Assembly: GCA_031400505.1 (NCBI GenBank)
Contig: JANNPZ010000038.1
Span: 1-64,000, forward strand
Direction of reading: 5' to 3'
DNA: 64,000 nt
Source of the DNA: JAIYDJ01 sp031400505
Lineage (GTDB): Bacteria > Pseudomonadota > Alphaproteobacteria > Rhodobacterales > Rhodobacteraceae
Part shown: piece by piece, positions 1 through 8,760 of the stretch
Layout: each line of letters starts with the position of its first letter
How positions within the stretch are numbered: position 1 is the first letter of the stretch
Notes under the pieces: model-generated
Databases searched by the model: none
Seen by the model: the letters and a program-made list of their open reading frames with translations, nothing else
What the model was told of the DNA's origin: nothing
Translations under genes and position numbers: made by a program

Positions 1-565
1 CCGCAATCGCGGCAAAGCGTTCATCGCTCCAACCCTCACCGACGATCGGGTTGGCATCCAGCTTGAAATCGCCGGAATGCACGATGCGGCCGGCAGGGGT
101 GTCGATCACCAAGGCGGCGGACTCCGGGATCGAGTGGCTGACCGGAACGAACTGCACGCGGAACGGGCCCGCCTCGACAGTTTCGGGACGTGAGGCGACG
201 ACATTGATGTGATTGGTCGAAAGGCCTGCCTCTTCGAACTTCAGCCGTCCGATGGTCGCGGTGAAGCGGCGGGCATAGACCGGCTTCTTCAGACGCGGCC
301 ACAGATGCGCCAACGCGCCGATGTGGTCTTCATGGGCGTGCGTGATGAAGATCGCCTCGAGCCGGTCAGCCCGGTCGATCAACCATTTGAGGTCGGGCAG
401 AATCAGATCGACGCCCGGAGAGCTGTCCATATCGGGAAAGGATACGCCCAGATCGACCAGGATCAGACGTTCTTTGCCTTTTGGGCCAAAGCCATAGACA
501 TAGGCGTTCATGCCGATCTCCCCGGCGCCGCCGAGCGGGAGATAGATGAGACGGTCAGCACTCAT
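1..565 (-). CDS. rnj: Ribonuclease J, N-terminal part (cut by window edge)
   Basis: The first 188 residues of a metallo-beta-lactamase/beta-CASP ribonuclease J, an mRNA-processing and decay enzyme. The signature zinc motif HAHEDH is at residues 76-81, preceded by LVDLGVSFPD and by an N-terminal PLGGAGEIGMN segment that is typical of RNase J. The beta-CASP and C-terminal domains lie outside the window. The ATG at 565 overlaps the coaX stop as ATGA, so translation is probably coupled to coaX. The birA-coaX-rnj order downstream of nuoN is, as I recall, usual in Rhodobacteraceae. The start is well supported; only the length is incomplete. Confidence 0.93.
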   Translation of the reverse strand, partial: MSADRLIYLPLGGAGEIGMNAYVYGFGPKGKERLILVDLGVSFPDMDSSPGVDLILPDLKWLIDRADRLEAIFITHAHEDHIGALAHLWPRLKKPVYARRFTATIGRLKFEEAGLSTNHINVVASRPETVEAGPFRVQFVPVSHSIPESAALVIDTPAGRIVHSGDFKLDANPIVGEGWSDERFAAIA

Positions 566-1338
566 GCTGCGGTTTCCTTGTTGTAACGGTTGATCAGCAC
601 CAGACCGTGCATGGTCAGGTCATCCTCGACGACATCAAATAAATCAAATCCCTGATGAAACAGAGTGGCGAGCCCGCCGGTGGCAATGACTTTCATCGGG
701 GCTTCCCATTCGGACCGGATCTGACGGGTGATGCCTTCGACAAGGCCGATATAGCCCCAATACACGCCCGATTGCATGCAGGCCACCGTATTCGTGCCGA
801 TGACACGCTGCGGCTTTGTGATATCGACATGCGGCAGGGCGGCGGCGGCCATATGCAGGGCCTCAAGGCTGAGGTTGACGCCAGGGGCGATGACCCCGCC
901 GACATAAGCCCCGTCATGATCGATCACATCAAAGGTGGTTGCCGTTCCGAAATCGACGACGATCAGGTTTCCGCCGTGGCGGTCAAAGCCGGCCACGGTA
1001 TTCACCAGTCGGTCGGGGCCGACGGTCGTGCCCTGATCGACACGGGGCGCAATCGGCAGGCGGCAGTCGGGTTTGCCAACCACCAGGGGGCGGCAGTCGA
1101 AGTAGCGATTGCACAGGACGCGCAGGTTGAACACAACCCGTGGGACAGTGGATGAAATGATCGCCTCGGTGATCGCGGCTTCGGTTTTGGTGAGGGTGAG
1201 CAGGGTCGAGAGCCAGACGAAATACTCATCGGCCGTGCGTTTGTGGTCGGTGGCGATACGCCAGTTGGCGACGAACCTTTCACCGTTCCAGATCGCGAAC
1301 ACGGTGTTGGTATTGCCGCAGTCGATGGCAAGCAGCAT
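562..1338 (-). CDS. coaX: Type III pantothenate kinase
   Basis: Phosphorylates pantothenate in the first step of coenzyme A synthesis. The 258-residue length fits the CoaX family. The ASKHA-type phosphate motif DCGNTNT is at residues 6-12, TVGPDRLVN near residue 105 and DFGTATTFDVI near residue 130 form the pantothenate and metal site, and GGVIAPG follows. Type III enzymes need no coaA-type P-loop. The gene lies between birA and rnj and its stop overlaps the rnj start. A second CoA gene, coaD, is about 38 kb away in this window, so the CoA pathway is not clustered here. Confidence 0.95.
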   Translation of the reverse strand: MLLAIDCGNTNTVFAIWNGERFVANWRIATDHKRTADEYFVWLSTLLTLTKTEAAITEAIISSTVPRVVFNLRVLCNRYFDCRPLVVGKPDCRLPIAPRVDQGTTVGPDRLVNTVAGFDRHGGNLIVVDFGTATTFDVIDHDGAYVGGVIAPGVNLSLEALHMAAAALPHVDITKPQRVIGTNTVACMQSGVYWGYIGLVEGITRQIRSEWEAPMKVIATGGLATLFHQGFDLFDVVEDDLTMHGLVLINRYNKETAA

Positions 1339-1363
1339 GGACGGCCTCTGGTTTTGCGGAAAG

Positions 1364-1420
1364 GCCGGGTGGTTTCACACCCCCCGGACCCCCTGTGGCA
1401 TATTTGTGAACAGATGATGC
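1364..1420. repeat. Dispersed GC-rich intergenic repeat, copy A
   Basis: Lies in the short gap between birA and coaX. It contains a GGGTGGTTTCACACC stretch, a CCCCCCGGACCCCC block and then ATATTTGTGAACAGATGAT. The same layout returns at 35521-35577 and 52484-52546. It is probably a family-specific extragenic palindromic repeat of Rhodobacteraceae that often sits behind 3' ends of genes. The copy lacks a T-tract, so terminator function is not evident here. Confidence 0.7.
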
Positions 1421-1427
1421 AGTATCG

Positions 1428-2198
1428 CTAGAAAAATACCTCTGCTGCGGGAAGAGAGAGAAGGCCATGGGGGGTGCGCAGGATCAGGGCGCCGGTGTCG
1501 TCGATCGTCTCGAATGTGCCGTGATGGATGTGTTGCGCGGTGCGGGCGCGGATCGGTTGACCGAGGTTGGAGGCATGGGCGAGCCAGTCGGCACGGATGG
1601 GGGAAAAGCCGCCGGCGAGTTGCGTTGCGCGCAGGGCGAAAGCGGGGGCGAGATGGTCAAGCAGGATTTCGGGCAGGATGCGCAAGCCGGTTTGCGAGAG
1701 CAATGAGACAGCGAGCAATGCATCCGGGTCAAGTTGGCTCGCGTCAGGTGATGCCAGCAGATTGACGCCAAACCCGATGGCAAGATGGGTCATCTCTGCG
1801 CCATGGCTTGCGCTTTCCAGAAGGATCCCGGCGAGTTTGCCGCCGTGCAGCAAGACGTCGTTTGGCCATTTCAGGCGGAATGCGTCCGGCAGGCCGGTCA
1901 GGGCTACAAGGGCGTCGCGCAAGGCCAGGGCAGCGACGAAACTGTGCAACGCCACTTGGGCGGGCGGGCCGTCGGGGGAAAGAACCAGCGTTGCGTGAAA
2001 ATTCCCCCGTGGGCTTGACCAGGCACGGGCGCGGCGTCCCCGACCTTGTGTCTGCTCACCCGCCAGGATCCAGGCCGGCCCTGCTTGATGCGCGATGCGG
2101 CGCAAAGCTTCGGCGTTGGTGCTGTCGATGGTCGCCAGAATATGGCGGGCGGTTCCCACAGGCCAGACCGGGACGGAGGGCGCGGGGCTAGCGGACAA
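1428..2198 (-). CDS. birA: Biotin--[acetyl-CoA-carboxylase] ligase
   Basis: Biotin protein ligase that activates biotin and attaches it to carboxylase carrier domains. IDSTNAEALRR near the N-terminus, GEQTQGRGRRARAW (the biotinyl-AMP loop) and KWPNDVLLHGGKLAGIL are diagnostic. There is no N-terminal helix-turn-helix, so it is a non-repressor, monofunctional form. No ATG is available at the right place: a TTG at 2198 overlaps the end of nuoN by 11 bases, and a GTG at 2159 would give 243 residues. I chose the TTG because homologues carry several residues before the conserved block, but the start is uncertain. Confidence 0.85.
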   Translation of the reverse strand: MSASPAPSVPVWPVGTARHILATIDSTNAEALRRIAHQAGPAWILAGEQTQGRGRRARAWSSPRGNFHATLVLSPDGPPAQVALHSFVAALALRDALVALTGLPDAFRLKWPNDVLLHGGKLAGILLESASHGAEMTHLAIGFGVNLLASPDASQLDPDALLAVSLLSQTGLRILPEILLDHLAPAFALRATQLAGGFSPIRADWLAHASNLGQPIRARTAQHIHHGTFETIDDTGALILRTPHGLLSLPAAEVFF

Positions 2199-3624
2199 GC
2201 GCTTGGGCAGCCAGCGCAGCACCGGGTTCGATGCCGAACAGGTTGACGATTCCCAGCACCATGGCCGCGGCGACAGCCACCAGCGCCAGCCACTGCGCCG
2301 GGGCCATCGGGGTATCAAGCCGGTCGGTGTCAGAGCCGAAATACATGAAGAAGACGATGCGCAGGTAATAGAATGCGCCGATGACCGAGGCCACTGCACC
2401 GGACAGGGCCAGCCAGGTCATGTCGGCATCAACAGCCGCGCGCAGGACATAGAACTTGCCGAAGAAACCCAACATCGGCGGCACGCCCGCAAGACTGAAC
2501 AGAAGCACCAGCATCGCCAGCGCCTTCATCGGGTCGGTTCTGGAGAACATGTTGAGACTGGCGATGTCGGTTACCGGTTTGCCCTCCCGCTCCATCGACA
2601 GGATGAAGGCGAAAGTGCCGACATTCATCGTCACGTAGATCGCCATGTAGATCAGCATGGCCTGCACACCCGCAGCGGTGCCTGCGGCCAGACCAACCAG
2701 CGCAAAACCCATGTGGGCAATCGAGGAATAGGCCATCAGCCGCTTGATGTCGCGCTGCCCGATGGCGGCTAGTGCCCCCCAGAACATCGACACCACGGCA
2801 AGGGCGGCCAGCACCTGCGTCCAGTCTGCGGGCACCCCTCCGAAGGCGTCATAGGTCAGCCGTGCGATCAGCGCCATCGCAGCCACCTTGGGAGCCGTGG
2901 CGAAAAAGGCGGTGACCGGGGTCGGCGCGCCTTCGTAAACGTCGGGCGTCCACATGTGGAATGGCGCAGCAGATATCTTGAAGGCAAGTCCGGCCAGCAT
3001 GAACACCAGGCCAAACAGCAGGCCCAGCGGCACCTCGTCCTGCAAGGTGGACAGGATCCCGGAAAACAGCGTGGTCCCGGCAAATCCGTAGGTCAGCGAT
3101 GCACCATAGAGCAGCAGCCCCGAAGACAGCGCACCGAGCACAAAATACTTCAGCCCCGCCTCAGTCGACCGCGGGGAGTCGCGGCGCAGTGCCGCCACGA
3201 CGTAAAGCGCCAGCGATTGCAACTCGAGACCCATATAGAGCGCCATCAGATCGCCAGCCGAGACCATCATCATCATGCCCACAACCGACAGCGCGATCAG
3301 AACCGGATACTCGAACCGGGCAAGGTCGCGCCGTGCCATGTAATCCTGCGAGATCAGCAGAACTGCCGCCGCCGACAACAGGATAATGACCTTGGCAAAG
3401 CGGGCAAAGCCGTCATCGTTGAACATGCCGTCGAAGGCCGTGCGATCGACACTGCTGCCCATGCCGATCCACAGCGCGAGTGCCAGGAACACACCCGCAG
3501 TCGCCCAGGTCAGGGTTCCGGTCGCGGCATCCTTGCCGGTGTAGACGCCGAACATCAAAGCCCCCATGGCGTAGATGGCCAGGATAACCTCGGGCAACAC
3601 AACGGAAAGATCGGCAGATAGCAT
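2188..3624 (-). CDS. nuoN: NADH-quinone oxidoreductase subunit N
   Basis: One of the three antiporter-like proton-pumping subunits of complex I, in the cytoplasmic membrane. It is 478 residues of mostly transmembrane helices, with family blocks LGLELQSLALYV, the K-containing FKISAAPFHMWTPDVYEGAP and AYSSIAHMGFALVGL. It is the last nuo gene of the operon. The ATG at 3624 is 10 bases after the nuoM stop with AAGGACG upstream. Its 3' end overlaps the probable birA start. Confidence 0.97.
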   Translation of the reverse strand: MLSADLSVVLPEVILAIYAMGALMFGVYTGKDAATGTLTWATAGVFLALALWIGMGSSVDRTAFDGMFNDDGFARFAKVIILLSAAAVLLISQDYMARRDLARFEYPVLIALSVVGMMMMVSAGDLMALYMGLELQSLALYVVAALRRDSPRSTEAGLKYFVLGALSSGLLLYGASLTYGFAGTTLFSGILSTLQDEVPLGLLFGLVFMLAGLAFKISAAPFHMWTPDVYEGAPTPVTAFFATAPKVAAMALIARLTYDAFGGVPADWTQVLAALAVVSMFWGALAAIGQRDIKRLMAYSSIAHMGFALVGLAAGTAAGVQAMLIYMAIYVTMNVGTFAFILSMEREGKPVTDIASLNMFSRTDPMKALAMLVLLFSLAGVPPMLGFFGKFYVLRAAVDADMTWLALSGAVASVIGAFYYLRIVFFMYFGSDTDRLDTPMAPAQWLALVAVAAAMVLGIVNLFGIEPGAALAAQALVR

Positions 3625-3634
3625 GGGATCGTCC

Positions 3635-5185
3635 TTATTCGTGCAACGCGGCAGTGGCTACAGGCAGCGGCACCGCCTCGCGGTAATCGGTGATCAGGGC
3701 AGCGACAGAGGGTCCTATGATATCGGTCACCGCCGCAGGATAGATGCCAAGGAACAGGGTCATCACGACGAGCGGGGCAAAGATCACCCGCTCGCGCCGG
3801 TCCATGTCGGTGATCGAGGCGAGCGCCTCTTTCACCAGCGCGCCCAAGGCGACGCGGCGGTACAGCCAGAGCGCGTAGGCCGCCGACAGGATGACGCCGC
3901 TGGTGGCGACCACGGCAACCCAGGTGTTGACCTGGAATATGCCCATCAGGGTCAGAAACTCGCCCACAAAGCCGCTGGTGCCCGGCAGGCCGACATTGGC
4001 CATGGTGAAGAACAGGAATACCAGCGCATAGGTCGGCATCCGGTTCACCAGGCCGCCATAGGCGTCGATCTCGCGCGTGTGCATCCGGTCATAGATCACG
4101 CCAACGCACAAAAACAGCGCGCCAGAGATGAAGCCGTGGCTGATCATCTGAAAGATCGCGCCGTCGATGCCCTGCTGGTTGGCGGTGAAAATGCCCATGG
4201 TGACATACCCCATATGGGCCACGGACGAATAGGCGATCAGCTTTTTCATGTCCGACTGCGCGAGTGCGACAAGGCTGGTGTAGACGATGGCAATCGCCGA
4301 CATCCAGAACACCAGGGGTGCCAGCAGGTCGGAGGCAACCGGGAACATCGGCAGCGAAAAGCGCAGAAACCCGTAGCCGCCCATTTTCAACAAGATCGCC
4401 GCCAGCACCACCGACCCCGCCGTTGGGGCCTGCACGTGGGCATCGGGCAGCCAGGTGTGGACCGGCCACATCGGCATCTTGACGGCAAAACTGGCAAAGA
4501 ACGCGAGCCACAGAAGCGTCTGCATGCCGCCCGTGATCGTGTAGCCCGCAATGCGCAGCGGATCATGCGGGAAGTCGGTGGTCAGAAGGCTGGTCTCGCA
4601 GCCGCCGATGCAGGTCGTCCCGGCCACCTGATACATCGCCATCATGGCGACCAGCATCAGAACCGACCCGAGGAAGGTATAAAGGAAGAACTTGAACGAG
4701 GCATAGATCCGTTCCTTGCCGCCCCAGATGCCGATGATCAGGAACATCGGGATCAGGCCCGCCTCGAAGAAGAGGTAGAACAGCACGAGGTCCAGCGCGC
4801 AGAACACCCCCAGCATCAGCGTTTCCAGCAGCAGGAAGGCGATCATGTAGTCCTTGACGCGGGTTTCGACGCGCCAGCACGCCAGAATGGTGATCGGCAT
4901 CAGGAACGTGGTCAGCATCACGAACAGGATCGAAATGCCGTCGACACCCATGCGGTACTTCAGGCCGACGATCCATTCGGCCTCTTCGACGAACTGAAAG
5001 CCGGGGTTGGCGGGGTCGAAGTCAGCCAGCATTCCCAAAGAGATCAGGAAGGTGGCCGAGGTGGCGGTCAGCGCCACCCATTTGGCGTTGCGTTGGGCGG
5101 CAGCATCCTCGCCGCGCGCAAACAGCGCCAGGATCAGTGCGGCGATGGCGGGCAGGAAGGTGATCAGCGACAGCAGGTTATCCAT
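3635..5185 (-). CDS. nuoM: NADH-quinone oxidoreductase subunit M
   Basis: Second antiporter-like membrane subunit of complex I, 516 residues. It carries the usual lysine- and histidine-bearing helix segment KMPMWPVHTWLPDAHVQAP and AYSSVAHMGYVTMG. It is one base downstream of the nuoL stop and has no strong Shine-Dalgarno sequence of its own, so it is probably translated by coupling to nuoL. Length and motifs are ordinary for the family. Confidence 0.97.
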   Translation of the reverse strand: MDNLLSLITFLPAIAALILALFARGEDAAAQRNAKWVALTATSATFLISLGMLADFDPANPGFQFVEEAEWIVGLKYRMGVDGISILFVMLTTFLMPITILACWRVETRVKDYMIAFLLLETLMLGVFCALDLVLFYLFFEAGLIPMFLIIGIWGGKERIYASFKFFLYTFLGSVLMLVAMMAMYQVAGTTCIGGCETSLLTTDFPHDPLRIAGYTITGGMQTLLWLAFFASFAVKMPMWPVHTWLPDAHVQAPTAGSVVLAAILLKMGGYGFLRFSLPMFPVASDLLAPLVFWMSAIAIVYTSLVALAQSDMKKLIAYSSVAHMGYVTMGIFTANQQGIDGAIFQMISHGFISGALFLCVGVIYDRMHTREIDAYGGLVNRMPTYALVFLFFTMANVGLPGTSGFVGEFLTLMGIFQVNTWVAVVATSGVILSAAYALWLYRRVALGALVKEALASITDMDRRERVIFAPLVVMTLFLGIYPAAVTDIIGPSVAALITDYREAVPLPVATAALHE

Positions 5186-5186
5186 G

Positions 5187-7376
5187 TTACTGCGCGCCTC
5201 CGAACAGCGTCATCCAGGTGATCAGGGCGGCGATTCCCAGCACCATGGCAAAGGCATAATGGAACAGATACCCCGACTGCGCCCGCCCCGCGAGCTTTGT
5301 GAAGAATGGAATGATCCCAAGGGCCAGCCCGTTGATCCCGCCGTCGATGATGTCGCCATCACCGCGTTTCCACAGCGTCCGACCCAGCCATTGCGCAGGA
5401 CCGACGATCAGGAAGGCGTAGATTTCGTCGAAATACCACTTGTTGAGCAGGAACAGGTAAAGCGGCCGCTGCTGTGCGGCCAACTGACCGGGCAGGTGCG
5501 GGCTGCGGATGTAAAAGAGCCAGGCCAGTGCCAACCCGAGGATCATCGCCACGAAGGGCGAGACCTTGACCCAAGTTGGCACGTCATGCGCCTTGTGGAT
5601 GACGTCGTTGTCGGCGGCAAGGTAGATGCCGCCTTTCGGCGCGGTTCCATGCGGTTCGGCGGCATGGGTCTCGGCGGAGGCCGCCTTGGTTGCATCTGCG
5701 TCGGTGGCCGGGGTGTCGGCCGCATGCGTGTCGGTCGCATGCGTGTCGGTGGCCAGGGTGTCGGTGGCTTGTGTGTCGGTGGCCTCGGTCGCCGCATGGC
5801 CATCGGCTTTTGCCTCGCCCCCATGATCACCTTCGGCTGCATGATGCGCGGCCGGCTCCATTCCGAACCAAGTCCGCATCTTGTCTTCATATCCGAAGAA
5901 GACGTTGTACCAGATCATCCCCGAAAACACCGCCCCCAGTGCCAGTGCACCAAGGGGGATCAGCATGGTCATCGGGCTTTCATGCGCGTGGTCGTGGGTA
6001 TGATGATCGCCGCGCGGCTTGCCCCAGAAGGTCATGAACATCAGCCGCCAAGAATAAAAGCTGGTCATGAAAGCCGCCGCCACCAGAAGCCAGAAAGCAT
6101 ACTGCGACCCCACGAAGGCGCTCTCGATCACCGCATCCTTCGACAGGAACCCTGCAAATCCGATATGGGTCAGCGGGATGCCGACCCCGGTGATCGCCAG
6201 CGTGCCGATCAGCATCGCATAAAACGTCAGCGGGATCTTCTTGCGCAAACCGCCGTAGTTGCGCAGGTCCTGTTCATGGTGCATCGCGTGAATGACCGAC
6301 CCCGCACCAAGGAACAGCATCGCCTTGAAGAAGGCATGCGTGAACAGGTGGAACATCGCCACCGAATAGACCCCGCAACCTGCGGCCACGAACATGTAGC
6401 CAAGCTGCGAACAGGTCGAATAGGCGATCACCCGCTTGATGTCGTTCTGCACGAGGCCAACCGTGGCGGCAAAGAACGCGGTCGTCGCCCCGACAACCAC
6501 GATCATCGTCTTTGCATCGGGTGCGTATTCATAGACCGGCGACATCCGGCAGACCAGGAACACACCGGCGGTCACCATGGTCGCGGCATGGATCAGCGCG
6601 GAAACCGGCGTCGGCCCCTCCATCGCATCCGGCAGCCAGGTGTGGAGGAACAGCTGCGCCGATTTGCCCATCGCGCCGATGAAGAGCAGAATGCCGATCA
6701 GATTGGCCGCGTTCAGGTTCATCCACAGAAACTTGATCTCGGTCGTGGCCAATGCCGGAGCAGCGGCAAAGACATCGTCAAAGTTGATGCTGTCGGTCAA
6801 GAAGAACAGCCCGAAAATCCCCAGCGCAAAACCGAAATCGCCAACCCGGTTGACGACAAACGCCTTGATCGCCGCGGCATTCGCCGACGGTTTCTTATAG
6901 TAGAACCCGATCAGCAGGTAGGAGGCGACGCCCACCCCTTCCCATCCAAAGAACATCTGCACCAGGTTGTCGGCGGTCACCAGCGTCAGCATGGTGAAGG
7001 TGAAGAACGACAGGTAGGCGAAGAACCGGGCGCGATACGCCTCTGTCGGACCCCAGTTGTCATCATGCGCCATGTAGCCAAAGGAATACAGGTGAACGAG
7101 CGCCGAAACGGTGTTGATCACCACCAGCATGATTGCAGTCAGACGATCCAACCGGATGCCCCATTCGGCGGACAAGGACCCGCTTTCGATCCAGCGCAGG
7201 ATGGTCACATGCTCGGTTTCCGGGATCGGCCCGAGGAAAATGATCCACGACAGGAAGGCCGCAAGGAACACAAGGCCGGTGGCGATGATCTGGCCTGCCC
7301 GCTCGCCGATGACCGACCAGAAGAACCCGCAGATGATCGCACCCAAGAGGGGCGCAAAGAGGATGATCGTTGCCAT
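5187..7376 (-). CDS. nuoL: NADH-quinone oxidoreductase subunit L
   Basis: Distal proton-pumping subunit of complex I, with the long lateral C-terminal helix. It is 729 residues, longer than the roughly 610-700 usual elsewhere. Family blocks present include FFGWEGVGVASYLLIGFYY, HTWLPDAMEGPTPVSALIHAATMV and YSTCSQLGYMF. The extra length comes from an insert at about residues 500-575 that is rich in His, Asp, Thr and Ala and contains repeated TDTxA pentapeptides. The insert lies before the last helices (WVKVSPFVAMILGLALAWL). No frameshift is visible, so the protein should be functional. Confidence 0.97.
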   Translation of the reverse strand: MATIILFAPLLGAIICGFFWSVIGERAGQIIATGLVFLAAFLSWIIFLGPIPETEHVTILRWIESGSLSAEWGIRLDRLTAIMLVVINTVSALVHLYSFGYMAHDDNWGPTEAYRARFFAYLSFFTFTMLTLVTADNLVQMFFGWEGVGVASYLLIGFYYKKPSANAAAIKAFVVNRVGDFGFALGIFGLFFLTDSINFDDVFAAAPALATTEIKFLWMNLNAANLIGILLFIGAMGKSAQLFLHTWLPDAMEGPTPVSALIHAATMVTAGVFLVCRMSPVYEYAPDAKTMIVVVGATTAFFAATVGLVQNDIKRVIAYSTCSQLGYMFVAAGCGVYSVAMFHLFTHAFFKAMLFLGAGSVIHAMHHEQDLRNYGGLRKKIPLTFYAMLIGTLAITGVGIPLTHIGFAGFLSKDAVIESAFVGSQYAFWLLVAAAFMTSFYSWRLMFMTFWGKPRGDHHTHDHAHESPMTMLIPLGALALGAVFSGMIWYNVFFGYEDKMRTWFGMEPAAHHAAEGDHGGEAKADGHAATEATDTQATDTLATDTHATDTHAADTPATDADATKAASAETHAAEPHGTAPKGGIYLAADNDVIHKAHDVPTWVKVSPFVAMILGLALAWLFYIRSPHLPGQLAAQQRPLYLFLLNKWYFDEIYAFLIVGPAQWLGRTLWKRGDGDIIDGGINGLALGIIPFFTKLAGRAQSGYLFHYAFAMVLGIAALITWMTLFGGAQ
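5698..5790. repeat. Imperfect 15-bp tandem repeat inside nuoL
   Basis: About six imperfect 15-base units built on GTGTCGGTGGC(C/A) and GTGTCGGTCGCATGC. On the minus strand they encode ATDTQ, ATDTL, ATDTH, ATDTH, AADTP and ATDAD, roughly NuoL residues 529-560. The unit is a multiple of three, so copy-number change keeps the frame. The length polymorphism potential is inferred. Confidence 0.8.
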
Positions 7377-7380
7377 GCCG

Positions 7381-7686
7381 TCAGCCCTTCATCACGTTGA
7401 CGTCTTCGACGTCGATGGTCCCGCGGGTGCGGAAGAACACCACAAGAATTGCCAGACCGATCGCAGCTTCGGCGGCGGCCACGGTCAGCACGAACATGGT
7501 GAACACCTGCCCCACCAGATCGCCCGAAAAGCTGGAAAACGCGACAAGGTTGATGTTCACCGACAGCAGCATCAACTCGATCGACATCAGGATGACGATG
7601 ACATTCTTGCGGTTCACAAAGATGCCAAAGATCCCGATGACGAACAGCGCCGCCGCCACGGAAAGGTAATGTTCCAGTCCAACCAT
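7381..7686 (-). CDS. nuoK: NADH-quinone oxidoreductase subunit K
   Basis: Small membrane subunit of complex I in the coupling region, 101 residues with three transmembrane helices, the standard length. The conserved membrane glutamates are present in ILMSIELMLLSVN and in LTVAAAEAAIGLAILV. A GGAGGGA sequence stands upstream of the ATG at 7686. It is separated by 55 bases from nuoJ upstream and by 4 bases from nuoL downstream. Confidence 0.97.
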   Translation of the reverse strand: MVGLEHYLSVAAALFVIGIFGIFVNRKNVIVILMSIELMLLSVNINLVAFSSFSGDLVGQVFTMFVLTVAAAEAAIGLAILVVFFRTRGTIDVEDVNVMKG

Positions 7687-7741
7687 TCTCTCGTCCCTCC
7701 GGGTCTGTCGCCCGATGCTTCCGTCTCGTCAAGGCCGGCGA

Positions 7742-8356
7742 CTAAAGCCCCTGCCCCGGTTTCACATCCACCAGCTCCATGGCCTTGGCCGGGTCGCGGT
7801 ACATCTGTGCCAGCACGTCCTGCCGCTTGACACCGGTGCGGTGCCGCAGGGTCAACACGATGGCCCCGATCATCGCCACCAACAGGATCAGGCCAGAAGC
7901 CTGAAACAGGTAGATGTACTTGTCATAGATCAGCAGACCCAGCGCGCGGGTGTTCTCAACCTCGATCGCGTTCGGCGCCACAGCCGCGCGCAGGCCCATC
8001 TTACCTTCCGCCTCGACCCAGGCCCCGATGCCAAGACCGATCTGCATCAGCACAACCACGCCGATCAACAGTGCCAGCGGCATATACCGCGCCATCTCGC
8101 CCTTCAACTCTGCAAAGTCGATGTCGAGCATCATCACCACGAACAAGAACAGCACAGCCACCGCACCGACATAGACGATGATCAGAAGCATCGCCACGAA
8201 CTCGGCTCCGAGCAGCACAAAGAGCCCCGCCGACGACAAGAATGCAAGGATCAGCCACAGCACCGAATGCACCGGGTTGCGGCTGACGGTCATCATCAGG
8301 CCGGCGGCAACCGTGACGGTGGCAAAGCAGTAGAACGCAACGTCGGCGACGGTCAT
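7742..8356 (-). CDS. nuoJ: NADH-quinone oxidoreductase subunit J
   Basis: Membrane subunit of complex I, 204 residues with five predicted helices. NPVHSVLWLILAFLSSAGLF and EFVAMLLIIVYVGAVAVLFLF are family hallmarks. The start ATG at 8356 overlaps the stop of the upstream carboxymuconolactone-decarboxylase-like gene as ATGA. A longer open frame upstream of this ATG is not coding. The C-terminus VDVKPGQGL is soluble. Confidence 0.96.
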   Translation of the reverse strand: MTVADVAFYCFATVTVAAGLMMTVSRNPVHSVLWLILAFLSSAGLFVLLGAEFVAMLLIIVYVGAVAVLFLFVVMMLDIDFAELKGEMARYMPLALLIGVVVLMQIGLGIGAWVEAEGKMGLRAAVAPNAIEVENTRALGLLIYDKYIYLFQASGLILLVAMIGAIVLTLRHRTGVKRQDVLAQMYRDPAKAMELVDVKPGQGL

Positions 8357-8760
8357 GCGGCAGGCTCCTCTTCGGCAAACACGGATTGCGCCATCTCCAA
8401 CGCCTTTTGCATCGCGGGCAGACCGCCGAACATGCTCATCTGCCAGATCACTTCGGCAATCTCGCGTTTCGTGGCACCAGCCGACAGCGCATTGCGCACC
8501 GTCAGCTTGATCTGTGGCTCGGCCTGCGCGCCCAGAACGGTCAGTGCCGCGATGGTCACCAACAGGCGGGTCTTTGCATCCAGCCCCTCGCGGTTGAAAG
8601 TCTTGCCGAACCAAAGCTCCAGCATGTCCTTTGACATGGTCGGAAAGAGTTTCTCGAACCCGTTCACCGGCATGTTTTCAAACGCCGGCTGAAAGGCACG
8701 GGCCATGTCTTGGCCCTGCTCCATCATCTGTGCGAAAAGTTTGGCAAAGGCATCGGTCAT
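8353..8760 (-). CDS. Carboxymuconolactone decarboxylase family protein in the nuo operon
   Basis: A 135-residue helical protein. Residues 50-125 (LDAKTRLLVTIAALTVLG through IAEVIWQMSMFGGLPAM) match the CMD/AhpD-like fold. The CxxC pair of AhpD peroxidases is absent, so a peroxidase role is unlikely; decarboxylase activity is not established either. It is sandwiched between nuoI and nuoJ with ATGA overlaps at both ends, which implies co-translation with complex I subunits. It may be an assembly or accessory factor, but that is inference from position only. Confidence 0.88.
   Translation of the reverse strand: MTDAFAKLFAQMMEQGQDMARAFQPAFENMPVNGFEKLFPTMSKDMLELWFGKTFNREGLDAKTRLLVTIAALTVLGAQAEPQIKLTVRNALSAGATKREIAEVIWQMSMFGGLPAMQKALEMAQSVFAEEEPAA

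Noticed and set aside
5698..5790. CRISPR-like array
   Set aside because: The 15-bp units are contiguous, imperfect and in frame inside nuoL, without spacers.
3575..7400. Two very long plus-strand frames (548 and 797 codons) opposite nuoM and nuoL
   Set aside because: They are antisense shadows of high-GC nuo genes. Their translations are rich in Arg, His, Gln and Gly and match no family, while the minus strand gives perfect NuoM and NuoL.
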